Assembly: GCA_002342665.1 (NCBI GenBank)
Contig: DDQK01000035.1
Span: forward strand, 377-64,376
DNA: 64,000 nt
From: Prevotella sp. UBA2444
Lineage (GTDB): Bacteria > Bacteroidota > Bacteroidia > Bacteroidales > Bacteroidaceae
Direction of reading: 5' to 3'
Under the pieces are notes generated by a model. It was not told the DNA's origin, did no database searches, and saw only the letters and a program-made list of their open reading frames with translations. A program made the position numbers and the translations under genes. Shown one piece after another: positions 1 to 9,500 of this stretch. How positions within the stretch are numbered: the stretch's first letter is position 1; each line of letters begins with the position of its first letter.

Positions 1-305
1 GGAACTTTCAACGTGGTGTTTGAAGAGGCACCGTCTTCATCTTTGGGGTTCGTGCTACCCTGCAGACCGCCGTTGATTTCAGTGTCGCCAGCAACAGCCT
101 TTACAGACTGTGGCTTATAGGTGTCGTCGGCACCCACGGATGCTACGATACTGGCAGTCTCGCCAATTACTGTACCTGCGCTCAGGGCCGTACCATTGTC
201 AGAGTCCAGACCTAAAGCGTTGTCTGCATTGAATGTGCAGACTTCCTGAGCATTAACACTCATTGCGGCTACAAGAGCCATTGCGCTAAGTAGAATTTTC
301 TTCAT
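1..305 (-). CDS. Secreted protein of unknown function (5' part only)
   Basis: An open frame reads from an ATG at 305 leftwards off the window edge, giving at least 101 residues. It opens with a clear signal peptide (MKKILLSAMALVAAMSVNAQ, cleavage expected after Ala-Gln or Asn-Ala). The mature part begins EVCTFNADNALGLDSDNGTAL and is rich in Gly, Asp, Ser and Thr, as in secreted beta-sandwich proteins; I recognise no family. It has its own two-box promoter just upstream (348-379), so it is transcribed apart from the lipoprotein and SusCD genes, although it lies in the same orientation at the end of the pectin locus. A role at the cell surface in pectin use is inference from position only. The rest of the protein lies outside the window. 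Confidence 0.75.
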   Translation of the reverse strand, partial: MKKILLSAMALVAAMSVNAQEVCTFNADNALGLDSDNGTALSAGTVIGETASIVASVGADDTYKPQSVKAVAGDTEINGGLQGSTNPKDEDGASSNTTLKV

Positions 306-347
306 AAATGTAGTTTTTTAAGTTTATAATAGGGATTAAATCCGTTG

Positions 348-379
348 CAAAGATAAGTACTTTTTTTTATATAAGCAAA
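348..379 (-). promoter_or_regulatory. Bacteroidota-type promoter of the secreted-protein gene
   Basis: On the minus strand a -7 box TATCTTTG (348-355) lies 20 nt from a -33 box TTTG (376-379), matching the TTTG/TAnnTTTG promoter consensus of this phylum. It sits about 45 nt upstream of the ATG at 305. Confidence 0.75.
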
Positions 380-401
380 TTATTTGTCCTTTTTTTATGT
401 A

Positions 402-435
402 AAATGAGGATGTGTCGAGCGACACATCCTCATTT
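402..435 (-). terminator. Perfect 16-bp inverted repeat, terminator-like
   Basis: The two 16-nt arms (402-417 and 420-435) are perfectly complementary with a 2-nt centre. The hairpin follows the lipoprotein gene that stops at 451 and precedes the promoter at 348-379, where an operon end is expected. There is no uninterrupted U-tract directly after it on the minus strand, so termination is likely but not certain. Confidence 0.6.
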
Positions 436-450
436 GTTTAAGAAAGACAA

Positions 451-909
451 TTATTTCTTGCCTTTGAATTCGTATTTAAATTCGTAGTTTTTGCGTCCAA
501 CTTTCTGACTTAGAGTGAATGCGGCATTCATGTTACCAGAGTCGTCAATATCTCCAGAGAAAGCAACCCCCAGGCCATTTTCGCTACTAACAGTCTGATT
601 GAAGAACTTGTAGCCATAGTTGGCATGCCAGATGTTGGCTACAGAGGTGGCATTGAGGTCTGCCTCCGGGCAGGAGAAAGTGACATTCGTTGCATTTGAC
701 TTACCAGCAGATGCTAGTGTCACACTGCCGCTGTATTCTACTACGCCATCGTCACCAGTCCGAATCCATGTCCCGTTGTAGGTACCTGCTGAACCCTGCT
801 CTGCTGATTCAGAGTAGCTGATACTGGGATCATTGTTGTCGTCGCCACAGGCTACGAAGGTGCAGCTCAGTGCGAAGGCGGCTATTGCTGAAAAGATGTA
901 TTTCTTCAT
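451..909 (-). CDS. Small surface lipoprotein of unknown function
   Basis: This 152-residue protein has a lipoprotein signal peptide with lipobox FVAC at about residues 18-21, followed by GDDNNDPS, an acidic stretch of the kind that often marks surface-exposed lipoproteins in Bacteroidota. The mature domain is rich in Ser, Gly, Thr and aromatic residues and looks all-beta (short strands such as NGTWIRTGDDGVVEYSGSVTLASAG). It lies 37 nt downstream of susD on the same strand and precedes a terminator-like hairpin, so it is probably the last gene of the susC-susD transcription unit. Such a position is typical of an auxiliary glycan-binding lipoprotein, but no binding family is recognisable and the function is unassigned. 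Confidence 0.8.
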   Translation of the reverse strand: MKKYIFSAIAAFALSCTFVACGDDNNDPSISYSESAEQGSAGTYNGTWIRTGDDGVVEYSGSVTLASAGKSNATNVTFSCPEADLNATSVANIWHANYGYKFFNQTVSSENGLGVAFSGDIDDSGNMNAAFTLSQKVGRKNYEFKYEFKGKK

Positions 910-946
910 TTTCGTTTTCTTTTTATATATTATACCTTAAATGGAA

Positions 947-2788
947 TTAGTAGCCAGGATTCTGGTCTTCGTTATTAATACCAGTGTTGGCACTAATTTC
1001 GTTGGCGGGAATCGGGCGATACCATTTGATTTCTCCCTTGTTGTTGGCCATGGCAGCCTCACTGGAGATGTACTCGCTGAACTGGATGTTGTAACGGACC
1101 AGCTGCTTAGTGCGGCGGAGGTCCATCCATCGGTGACCCTCGGCATAGAGTTCACGGGCACGCTCGTCGAGAATAAGGTCGATGTCCTTGATGGTAAAGC
1201 TGCCTGTAGTGGTATATTCAGGCTGGTAGGCGCTGAACGAAGCCAAGGCTGGGAGACCAGCGCGACCACGAACGGCGTTAATCTTGTCAAGTGCCTGAGC
1301 GTTCTGGCCTGCCATCAGGTAAGCCTCAGCAGCAATCAGATACATGTCGCTGACGTGGAAGAGCACAATGTCGCGATAGTCGTTGCTCTTGTTGGTGAAG
1401 TCGGCAGCGGCATCGTCGAATTTCTTCACACAGGCACCATTGCTTGTCTGTGCATTGTAGTCGGAGATGGACACCTTGTTCTTCGTCCACTTTGCATTTC
1501 CATTATTGTCCTGCACGTAGATCCAGTTGGTCACCTGCGGCAAAGTCAGCAAAGAAATGCGTACGTCTGCATTAGCATAAACGTCTTTGTCAGCAATAAG
1601 TTGACTTTGATGTTCGTCTATCCATGCCTGAACCTCTGCCTCTGTGTAGTAGTATGGGAAATACGCCTTGCAGATAGCCATCTTGGCTTTTTCAGTATCT
1701 GTTGCATTATAGTATGCATAGTAACCCTCATTGCCCCATGCAGGAATGCCGCTCGCATCCTTCTTGGAATTATACATCACCATCATATAGGTGGCTGCAT
1801 AACGGGTATCGCCCTTCTCAAAAAGATACATGCTCTTCTGTGACTGGCAGTCCTCGGAGCTGGCACCCTTGATGCCGCTGGCATCGTAGGCACCATAGTA
1901 ACCGCCGAAGGCTCCGCTCATGGCATGTCCGCCGTCGATGATGTCGCCGGGGAAACCTGTGCGCTCATACTGAATGGAGAATATCTCCTCTTCGTTACCT
2001 TCATTGAAGGGTGACCACTTCTGCTCAAACGACATGGTCAGGCTGATGCCATTAATGGCTTTCTCTGCCCATGAAGCAGCCTGGGAGAAGTTTGATGTGT
2101 TGTTGACAGTGTAAGAACCCTCTGCTGCACTTCCTAAAGAGGTGTCGAGATCCCATCCTGCAGCCAGATATACCTTGGCGAGCAGGGCTGCCACGGCTTG
2201 CTTGCTTGCTTTGCCCGTGTGGCTTTGTGCTGCCAGCGAGGAGTTGTTGTAGAGGTCGGTCAGATCCTCGATCATGGCAGCATAGACCTCGTTCAGTGGC
2301 GTACGCGGGAAATTCTTATCTGCACTGTTAATATACTGTGTGATATAAGGTACGCTGCCGAAATGCTGGGTCAGCATATAGTAGCCATAGTTGCGCAGGA
2401 AACGTGCCTCCTGTCCTAACTGGGTGTCGGCACCTGCGTATGAAATGACACCATTTGACAGGTTAATGGTTTTAAATACGTTTGAATAGAGACTGCTGAT
2501 GGTGCCGTTCTCTGTATTGAATGTGTAAGTGTCGAAATCTGACACACTCTTACCGCGGGTGTGAATATAGAGGTCGGTACCCCTACTGTACAGGTCGGTG
2601 CTGAATCCGTAAGACTTCAGGCTGCTGTAGGCAGCGGTCAGCAGCGATGTGGCATCCTTGCCAAACACATCATCTGCCGTTTTTCCGCCGGCCGTCTTAT
2701 TCTCTGGCTCCAGGAAGTCGCTGCATGCTGTCAGAGTGAAACCTGCGAAAAGAGCGGCTATCACTGATAAATATATATTCTTCTTCAT
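947..2788 (-). CDS. susD-like: SusD/RagB family outer-membrane glycan-binding lipoprotein
   Basis: The 613-residue product is a SusD-type lipoprotein that would cap the SusC transporter upstream and bind pectin oligosaccharides at the cell surface. The ATG at 2788 is chosen over the upstream TTG because it begins the signal peptide MKKNIYLSVIAALFAGFTL with lipobox LTAC and SDFLEPEN, the usual SusD opening (C-S-x-F-L). The N-terminal half has the TPR-like helical layout (LGQEARFLRNYGYYMLTQHFG; FPRTPLNEVYAAMIEDL; ALLAKVYLAAG) and the C-terminus the typical RagB pattern (YLIAAEAYLMAGQ; INAVRGRAGLPA; LDERARELYAEGHRWMDLRRT). It is separated from susC by only 23 nt made of three heptad repeats. The pectin specificity is inferred from the neighbouring CE8, PL1 and GH28 genes. 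Confidence 0.95.
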   Translation of the reverse strand: MKKNIYLSVIAALFAGFTLTACSDFLEPENKTAGGKTADDVFGKDATSLLTAAYSSLKSYGFSTDLYSRGTDLYIHTRGKSVSDFDTYTFNTENGTISSLYSNVFKTINLSNGVISYAGADTQLGQEARFLRNYGYYMLTQHFGSVPYITQYINSADKNFPRTPLNEVYAAMIEDLTDLYNNSSLAAQSHTGKASKQAVAALLAKVYLAAGWDLDTSLGSAAEGSYTVNNTSNFSQAASWAEKAINGISLTMSFEQKWSPFNEGNEEEIFSIQYERTGFPGDIIDGGHAMSGAFGGYYGAYDASGIKGASSEDCQSQKSMYLFEKGDTRYAATYMMVMYNSKKDASGIPAWGNEGYYAYYNATDTEKAKMAICKAYFPYYYTEAEVQAWIDEHQSQLIADKDVYANADVRISLLTLPQVTNWIYVQDNNGNAKWTKNKVSISDYNAQTSNGACVKKFDDAAADFTNKSNDYRDIVLFHVSDMYLIAAEAYLMAGQNAQALDKINAVRGRAGLPALASFSAYQPEYTTTGSFTIKDIDLILDERARELYAEGHRWMDLRRTKQLVRYNIQFSEYISSEAAMANNKGEIKWYRPIPANEISANTGINNEDQNPGY

Positions 2789-2790
2789 AA

Positions 2791-2811
2791 TTGTCAATTC
2801 TCAATTTTCAA
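2791..2811 (-). repeat. Three TGA-containing heptads filling the susC-susD spacer
   Basis: Reading the mRNA strand, the susC stop TAA is followed by TTGAAAA, TTGAGAA and TTGACAA and then the susD start. Because 7 is not a multiple of 3, the three TGAs fall in all three frames. The same arrangement occurs between trpG and trpD. Confidence 0.8.
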
Positions 2812-5800
2812 TTAAAACTTAATGCTTGCACCTACTTGGTAGTTGATGGTGCTCGGACCGTCTTGCTTTACGCCGGCATTGGCCCACTCAGGATCGAAGC
2901 CCTTGTACTTAGTGATGACGAACGGGTTGGTGACCGTGAAGTAGAGACGGAGGTGCTTACAGCCGAACTTGTTGAGGAAATTCTTGTTGAAAGTGTAACC
3001 CAGCGTGATGTTCTTTACCTTCAGGAATGAGGCACCTGTGACTCCCTTGGCCTGATTCCATTCAGTAGACTGACGGCCTACGCCACCGCTGCTACCACCG
3101 TTGTTCGGGAAGGGATACTCGCCGTAGTGAGTGGTCTCCTGATACTTAGGATTGATGTATGTACCATCCTCATTCACACCGTCGCAATCAATCAGTGTTC
3201 CTGCGGGGATGTACCAGTCCATGTTCAGCTTCTGACGACCGCGGTCGCCCAGGTCAAGGATATTGCTGGTCAGGAAGGATGAGTAGATCTTATATCCCAC
3301 CTTTGCATAGAGAGAGAACGAGAAGTCCCAGTTCTTCCAGCTCAGGTTAGAGGTGAAACTACCCGTCCATTTCGGATCCATGCTCTGGATGGTACGGTCC
3401 TCGGGGTCGATGTTGCCGTCGCCGTTCTGGTCGACAATCCAGGGCTGACCCTCGGTCAGGCCATACACCTTATAGAAATAGTCGTACTCCTTCATCGTGG
3501 AACCTGGTGTCAGACCGGCATTCTTTGCAGCATCGTTGTCGGGAATCGTCATGTCGCGGTCGCTGACGATACCACCCCACTCGTAAGCGTAGGTGTTGTT
3601 CACTGATGAACCGACGAACAGGTTGCCGGTGGGACTGGTGCCATTGAGCACGCGGTCGCCCGTGCCGTTAATCTCGCGAACCTTGTTCTTGTTGGCTGCG
3701 AAGGTGAAGGTGGTCTCCCAGTGCCAGTCCTTGGTCTCCACATTGATGGTGGTCAGGGCAACTTCGACACCGGTATTGCGAACGCTACCGATGTTGGTGA
3801 CCATCTTGCCACCGCCCGACACGAGAGGAAGCAGAACCTCAAAGAGCAGGTCCTTTGATGTCTTCTGGTAAACGTCGATGCTACCGTTGATGCGGCCTCC
3901 GAGGAAACCAAAGTCGATACCGGCGTTATACTCAGTAGAGGTCTCCCACTTCAATTCCTTGTTGACAATCTTCGATGCTGTGTAACCCTGGCTATAGGCA
4001 CTTCCGAATGGATAGTACAGCGGGTCGGAGAGTGTCTGCTGAGTGTCGTAGGCACCGATACCGTCGCAGTTACCTGTGATACCGAACGAGAGACGGAGTT
4101 TCAGGTTGCTAATCCAGTTGACCTTCTGCATGAACGGCTCCTCTGAGATACGCCATGCGGCAGCGGCAGAGGGGAAGGTACCCCATCGGTTGTCCTTGGC
4201 AAACTTTGAACTGCCATCACGACGAACCGTGGCTGTCAGCAGGTAGCGGCTCTTGTAACCGTAGTTCAGACGCAGGGCGTAGGATGTCATGCTGCCCTCA
4301 GAATAAGAGGTGTACGAGCTTGTGGCATTGTATCCGGTAGAACCGTCGTCCTTGAGGGCTGATCCAAGGTTCCACCAGTCGGTTCCTTCCATGACGCCTG
4401 TGGCTGCCCAGAACGACTTCTCCGTGTTGGAAGCCTGTTGTGAGAACAGCAGCATCGCTCCGATGCTGTGGTCGTTGGCAATCGTCGTGTTATAGTTGAT
4501 GATGTTATCCCATGTCCAGGAGAAACCACGGTTCTGGGTGAGCTCGGCAGCATTTGTCGAAAGACCGGAATCATAGAAATTGCCAGCTTCATCCTTGTAA
4601 CCCTCGAAATAACCAAGACGATAATTGGTATAGCTAGGCGAGAAGGTCGTCTTGAAGTCGAGACCCTTGATGATGTCGAACTTCAGATAGAAGTTACCCA
4701 ACACGCGCCATGTCTCACGCTGTTTGTTGGTACTCATCATCTTCAGCAGCGGGTTGGGCTCGTCCGAGAACTGGTATGATGAGGTCCTCAGGGCTGCGTT
4801 ATTACCAGGCTTGGCATAGAGATTGCCATCAGGGTCGTATGGAGTCATGTAAGGATTCATGCGGTAAGCGCTCTGGATGGCTACGTCATTGGCATAGTCA
4901 TTCTGAATGCGTGCGCCGTTGAAGCTGAAACCGGCACTAAGTACCTTGTTAATCTTTGCATCGATGCTACCCTTGAAGTTGATGCGGCTTGACTTATCGC
5001 CAGAATAGATACCTTTCTCACCATTGTAGCCGACACCCATGTGGTAGTTGATGCTTTCGCTACCGCCGCTGACGGCCAAGTAGTGGTTCTGCTGGTTCCC
5101 GTTCTGAGTAACCATGCTGGGCCAGTCATAAGTGTTGCCGGCGGCAAGCATTTCCTTCATGCGATAATTGCCAGAACCTTCAGCTTCGCGCAGTAAACAC
5201 TGCTCAAGGATGGTACCGCCAATCTGGTATATGGGGTGTGATGATAAATCGTTGGTAGCTGTTGAGGCATTTCCTGCATAGGTTAAGAATTTCATAAAAC
5301 GGAAATTGTAGAACTGCTGTCCGTCCATGAACTCTGGCATGCGTGCGGTCTTTGACCATCCATAGTATCCGTCGTAACTGATGGTGGGCTTCTGGTCAGC
5401 CCTTGACTTCACAGTCGTACCCCCCTTTGTGGTTACCATCACAACACCTGCCGTAGCACGAGAACCATAGATGGCGGTGGAAGAGGCATCCTTCAGCACG
5501 TCGATGCGCTCAATGTCTTGGGGGTTAAGCCAGTCGATATCGTCGCACATTACACCGTCGACCACATAGAGCGGGGTGGTGTTAAGGTTAATTGATGACT
5601 TACCGCGGATTTCGATGTTGTAGCTGCCGCCACGACCAGAGGTCTGTGTGATGTTCACACCAGGGTTGCTACCCTGCAGGTTACCCAGCACAGAGGGTGC
5701 ACCCTTGGCATTCAGCTGCTCAGTGTTCACTGATGATACAGAACCCGTCAGGTCCTGCTTCTTCATGGTACCATAACCTACGACCACCACGTCCTGAAGG

Positions 5801-6105
5801 GTTGTTGCGTCTTCCTTTAGCACGACGTTGACCGATGTCTTACCGGCGACATTGACATCCTGCGACTGCATACCGATGTACGAGATCGTGATGACCTTGC
5901 CGCCCTGCATCTTGATGGTGAAGTTACCGTCGAAGTCCGTCACTGTGGCATTCTTGGTACCTTTCTCCATCACAGTAGCGCCGATGACGGGCTCGCCCGT
6001 TTCATCGACCACATTTCCGTTGACCGTCTGTGCCGATACCGTGCCTACAATCAGGCTTAGCACCAGCATCAGCGCGATGCGGAACGTTTTCAAATTACCT
6101 TGCAT
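2812..6105 (-). CDS. susC-like: SusC/RagA family TonB-linked outer-membrane transporter
   Basis: This 1097-residue protein is a SusC-type TonB-dependent transporter for glycan oligomers. A signal peptide (to about VSAQ, residue 26) is followed by the carboxypeptidase-D regulatory-like domain (VNGNVVDETGEPVIGATV to about residue 105), the linker LQDVVVVGYGTMKKQDLTGSV, the plug domain with LNPQDIERIDVLKDASSTAIYG, and a long beta-barrel ending in GASIKF with a terminal Phe. No extra N-terminal signalling domain (STN) is visible, so control by an anti-sigma/ECF pair is unlikely and a hybrid sensor or LacI-type regulator elsewhere is more probable. It precedes susD and starts the minus-strand unit; a -7 box lies at 6165-6172. 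Length and organisation are normal for the family. Confidence 0.96.
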   Translation of the reverse strand: MQGNLKTFRIALMLVLSLIVGTVSAQTVNGNVVDETGEPVIGATVMEKGTKNATVTDFDGNFTIKMQGGKVITISYIGMQSQDVNVAGKTSVNVVLKEDATTLQDVVVVGYGTMKKQDLTGSVSSVNTEQLNAKGAPSVLGNLQGSNPGVNITQTSGRGGSYNIEIRGKSSINLNTTPLYVVDGVMCDDIDWLNPQDIERIDVLKDASSTAIYGSRATAGVVMVTTKGGTTVKSRADQKPTISYDGYYGWSKTARMPEFMDGQQFYNFRFMKFLTYAGNASTATNDLSSHPIYQIGGTILEQCLLREAEGSGNYRMKEMLAAGNTYDWPSMVTQNGNQQNHYLAVSGGSESINYHMGVGYNGEKGIYSGDKSSRINFKGSIDAKINKVLSAGFSFNGARIQNDYANDVAIQSAYRMNPYMTPYDPDGNLYAKPGNNAALRTSSYQFSDEPNPLLKMMSTNKQRETWRVLGNFYLKFDIIKGLDFKTTFSPSYTNYRLGYFEGYKDEAGNFYDSGLSTNAAELTQNRGFSWTWDNIINYNTTIANDHSIGAMLLFSQQASNTEKSFWAATGVMEGTDWWNLGSALKDDGSTGYNATSSYTSYSEGSMTSYALRLNYGYKSRYLLTATVRRDGSSKFAKDNRWGTFPSAAAAWRISEEPFMQKVNWISNLKLRLSFGITGNCDGIGAYDTQQTLSDPLYYPFGSAYSQGYTASKIVNKELKWETSTEYNAGIDFGFLGGRINGSIDVYQKTSKDLLFEVLLPLVSGGGKMVTNIGSVRNTGVEVALTTINVETKDWHWETTFTFAANKNKVREINGTGDRVLNGTSPTGNLFVGSSVNNTYAYEWGGIVSDRDMTIPDNDAAKNAGLTPGSTMKEYDYFYKVYGLTEGQPWIVDQNGDGNIDPEDRTIQSMDPKWTGSFTSNLSWKNWDFSFSLYAKVGYKIYSSFLTSNILDLGDRGRQKLNMDWYIPAGTLIDCDGVNEDGTYINPKYQETTHYGEYPFPNNGGSSGGVGRQSTEWNQAKGVTGASFLKVKNITLGYTFNKNFLNKFGCKHLRLYFTVTNPFVITKYKGFDPEWANAGVKQDGPSTINYQVGASIKF

Positions 6106-6164
6106 ACTTAGTTATTATTAGTTATTAATTAGAATTTGTTATACGTAGTTTGCACTTTAGGTTG

Positions 6165-6172
6165 CAAAGATA
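6165..6172 (-). promoter_or_regulatory. -7 box upstream of susC
   Basis: The minus strand carries TATCTTTG 60 nt before the susC ATG. No TTTG is found at the expected -33 spacing, which fits a promoter needing an activator, as is common for polysaccharide-utilisation loci. Confidence 0.55.
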
Positions 6173-6301
6173 CTAATAATCCTGCTAAAAACCGTTAAGA
6201 TTTTAAGAATTATAAGTAAAATTAACACACCTCGGATGCCGTTTGCGATGCAAAATTAGTGTGTTTTGATAAAAGAACCCTAAAATTTGATATAAAATTA
6301 T

Positions 6302-6312
6302 ACGTAAACGTT
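6302..6312. promoter_or_regulatory. Candidate operator ACGTAAACGTT (copy 1, upstream of susC)
   Basis: The 11-mer ACGTAAACGTT lies about 190 nt upstream of the susC start and occurs again at 16979-16989 upstream of the GH28 gene. The CG-centred palindromic core resembles LacI-family operators. This is a two-copy observation only. Confidence 0.35.
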
Positions 6313-6344
6313 TGATTGAGTGTTAAAACTACAATATAGAAAAA

Positions 6345-6366
6345 GGGTGTGCCCGGAGGCACACCC
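6345..6366 (-). terminator. Rho-independent terminator of the pectinase operon
   Basis: A perfect 9-bp stem (GGGTGTGCC and its complement) with a 4-nt loop is followed on the minus strand by a run of U. It stands 27 nt after the stop codon of the small lipoprotein at 6394, ending the GH28/PL1/CE8 unit and insulating it from susC. Confidence 0.85.
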
Positions 6367-6393
6367 TGATTATAGATAGTAAGCATCGAGAGA

Positions 6394-6552
6394 TTATCGC
6401 TCGGGAGCATTGGCAGGCTGGTCGGTGACCTGCTCCTGAGGATCGTCAAGATTGACGTTTGCTCCTGAGTCAATAGGATTGTCTTCCTTGCTGCATGCTG
6501 CCAGTGCCAGTGAGGCAATGGCAATGCATAAAATGAATTTCATTTTCTTCAT
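6394..6552 (-). CDS. 52-residue lipoprotein at the end of the pectinase operon
   Basis: A short open frame from ATG 6552 to TAA 6394 encodes a signal peptide (MKKMKFILCIAIASLALA) with lipobox ALAAC followed by SKEDNPIDSG and a roughly 30-residue acidic, proline-containing tail. It starts 11 nt after the pectinesterase stop codon, and a strong terminator follows it, so it is the last cistron of the operon. The mature peptide is only about 32 residues and has no domain; it may be a surface-displayed tether or a remnant of a longer lipoprotein. No function is assigned. Confidence 0.7.
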   Translation of the reverse strand: MKKMKFILCIAIASLALAACSKEDNPIDSGANVNLDDPQEQVTDQPANAPER

Positions 6553-6563
6553 GATAGAACTAT

Positions 6564-9500
6564 TTATTTAATGATAACTTTTTTATTATTCTTGATGTAC
6601 AGGCCCTTAGTGGGAGCGGCTACACGCTGGCCCTGCAGGTTGTAGTACTCTGCCTCTTCCTGACTTTCTGCAACCTTGGTGGTGATGGCCGTAGTGCCAT
6701 TGCCTACGATATATCCACGTGTGGAAGCCAGAAGTACAGGGATAGCGAGCCATGCACGGTGGGCTTCAATCTCGAAAGCGGCACCATCCTCTGCACCCCA
6801 ATACCAACCGAAGGCGTTGGCCTGGGCTGTGCCGGAGTGGCCGTAGGCGAGCTTGTAGTACAGGTTGGTTGCTATGTCGCCTGTCGTGGTGGTAGCCACA
6901 TCGCTGCCCTTGAGGAGGTTAGGACCGGCATAGTTGACAGCGACATCGGTAGGTATCAACTCATAGCTGCCGGCAGCCTTGTTGACAGCTTCGAGCATGA
7001 CGGCTGTACCGGCGGGGATGACATCTAGCTCCTTGTATGTGAGTTCGCTGATGTTGCCATCGGTAACAACGTATGCCTTCAGGCCGCTGGGCAACTGATA
7101 GTTGTTTTCTGAGTCGTAGAAGGTGGCATAGCCGGCATTGGAAATAGCAACGGTAGTGGTGACAGCTGCCTCGCCGAGACCACCCATCTTGTTGGCACCG
7201 CGGACCTCAAACATGCCTGCTGCATTTTCAACGTCGTAGCTCGGGCTGTCGGTGATGCCCAGCAACTGGCCGTCCTGGAATACTGCCCAGCACTCAGTGC
7301 CGTCGTTGGCAGGTGTCCACGTGAGGGTGTTGCCGTCGAGCTTCAGGTTGGCGGGGGCAACAGACTGCATGGTGAGGGCTGCGGGATTCCAAGCCTTCTC
7401 AGCATTGGCAGAGAACATCTTCTGGTAGCTATAGTCGTCGGCCTGCTCGGCAGTGAAGATGGTCTGGAAGTCGCCGCCATACGACTTGATGACGTTGCTC
7501 TCCGGCGTGATGTTGTTGCCGGCAGCGTCCATCGTGTTGAACTCACCGAATACGACGGGATCCTTCGAGTTCATGCCCTTCTGCGTCCAGCGGCTGGCCA
7601 CGAGCGTCTTCTGGGCGTTCTCGTCGAGCGTGGTGTTCAGGTAGACGGTGATGGGGTCGTTGTTCCAGGTGCGGCCGAGGTTCCAGTCGCCCTTGCCTTC
7701 GGCGAGGTCGACCACCTTACAGCCGTCGAACACGTAGCCGAACTTCACCGTGCCACGCGGAGCCACCACTGTGCGACCGCCGGTGCCATTGGTGTTGCGG
7801 GGCTCGAGTGAGATGGTGCAGTTCTGGAAGCGTACGTCGCCGCCACCGCAGATGAAGTCTACGGTTCCGTGTACGTCACAGTTCTCGAAGTATGACTGCA
7901 TAGCGTCGTTAGAGCTGTAGTATGTATCCTGATAGGAGAGCATGCGCACATTCTTAAAGATGGTGCGGTCGCCGCGGTCCTGGATGACGGCAGCACGTCC
8001 GCCCACCTGTCCGCCACCGAGAGCACCATAGTAATCGAGTGCGTTCTGCAGCGTGATGTCCTGCATGTAGAGGTTGGTACCGCTGGCACTGAACATATCT
8101 GCAGAGCCAAGGCCCTCGATGCTCTTGTCCGGAGCAGTCTTGATGATGGTCTTGTCCATCGACTGACCGATGATGGAGATGTTGTGTCCGCTGATGGCGG
8201 TCTTGACGGTCTCGTTCAGGTCGTAGATGCCGTCGGGCACGTAGATGAAGGAGCGCTCTGCATCCTTGCTGGCATTGGCTCCGTTGACAATCTCGAGCAC
8301 CTCGATGAGGCTCTTGGCATCGCCGGGCTTGACGAAGTACCAGCTGCCCTGCTGCTCGAACTTGGCCTCGGCGGTGTTTACGATCTTCACGCCGTGGATA
8401 TACATCTCGCCGCTGGTGTTCAGGTTGAGCGTGATGACGCCGCCCTCGCCCTCGTAGTTGAAGGCGACGATCTCACCGTCGACGTTGTCGTTGTTCTTGC
8501 CGGCAATCTTGCCGATCTCCTTGCCGCTGGCATCGGTGATGGTGATGTCTTCGGCAGCGCCGTAGCGGCAGAGGGTCACAGAGACGGTGGCCTTCGGGCC
8601 TACGAGCAGGTCGATCTTATTGCCCGTCTTGAAGGCCCAGCCGTGCTGGGCGTCGTGCCAGTAGAAGCCTTCGCCGGTGGGAGTGAATGCCTCGTGATCG
8701 GCAGCGTCGAAGAGCTTGTCGGTCAGGTCGAAGTTATATTTGTCCGACTTGCTGGCCGTCTCTATCTCCGTGGCCACGGCGTAGAGGCTGATGTCGCCGG
8801 TGACGACGGTCTCGGCGGTGTACTTCTCGCCGCCGGCAGTCTTGAGGAACCAGCCGCGCACCTTCGTGCCTTCCTGGGCGGTGGCGGTGGCAAAGTCGAT
8901 GTCGAAGGCACCAATCTTCTCGTCCTTTTCACGGATGAACTCGCCGAGCACGGTGCTCTTGTCGGTGTCGATATAGGTCAGCTTGAAGTCGGGCTTCTGC
9001 ACGATGTTCAGCACATACTCAACAGGGGTCTCACCATATGTCATGGGGATGGTCACCTTACACTTGGTCTCATCGCCCTCGTAGGTGATAGTGCCTACCT
9101 CACCCTTCTTGGCAGTGGCCGTGACGGGGTTCTTGTCGCTGATCATGGCGACCTTCTTTGAAAGCTCGTATTCCACCTCATAGGCATCGTCGAAGAGTGC
9201 GGCAGCGGTGAACTCTTGGCCGTTGATGGTAACGGTAGCCAGTACAGGAACTTCTTTCTCTGTACCACTCAGTGTACCCTCAATGACGATGTCGGCAAAA
9301 CCTATCTGCTTGCCGTTCTGCAGGTGGTAGAGGTTGACGAGCAGTCCGCAGGTACCCTCGCCGGGCTTGGCGCCCTCGATGGTGTAGGAGAATTCAGAGA
9401 TGTTGGGGCTGCCATTGTTACGAGCGGGTTTTACCCCCTGCTCCAACAGCACCGTGGTCTTGTCGGGGTTCTCCCATGCGATGTCGAGCAGTCCGTTGTC

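Noticed and set aside
6222..6524. 100-residue minus-strand frame after CE8
   Set aside because: It is out of frame with the 52-residue lipoprotein (6394-6552), which has a proper signal peptide and lipobox, and it runs through the terminator.
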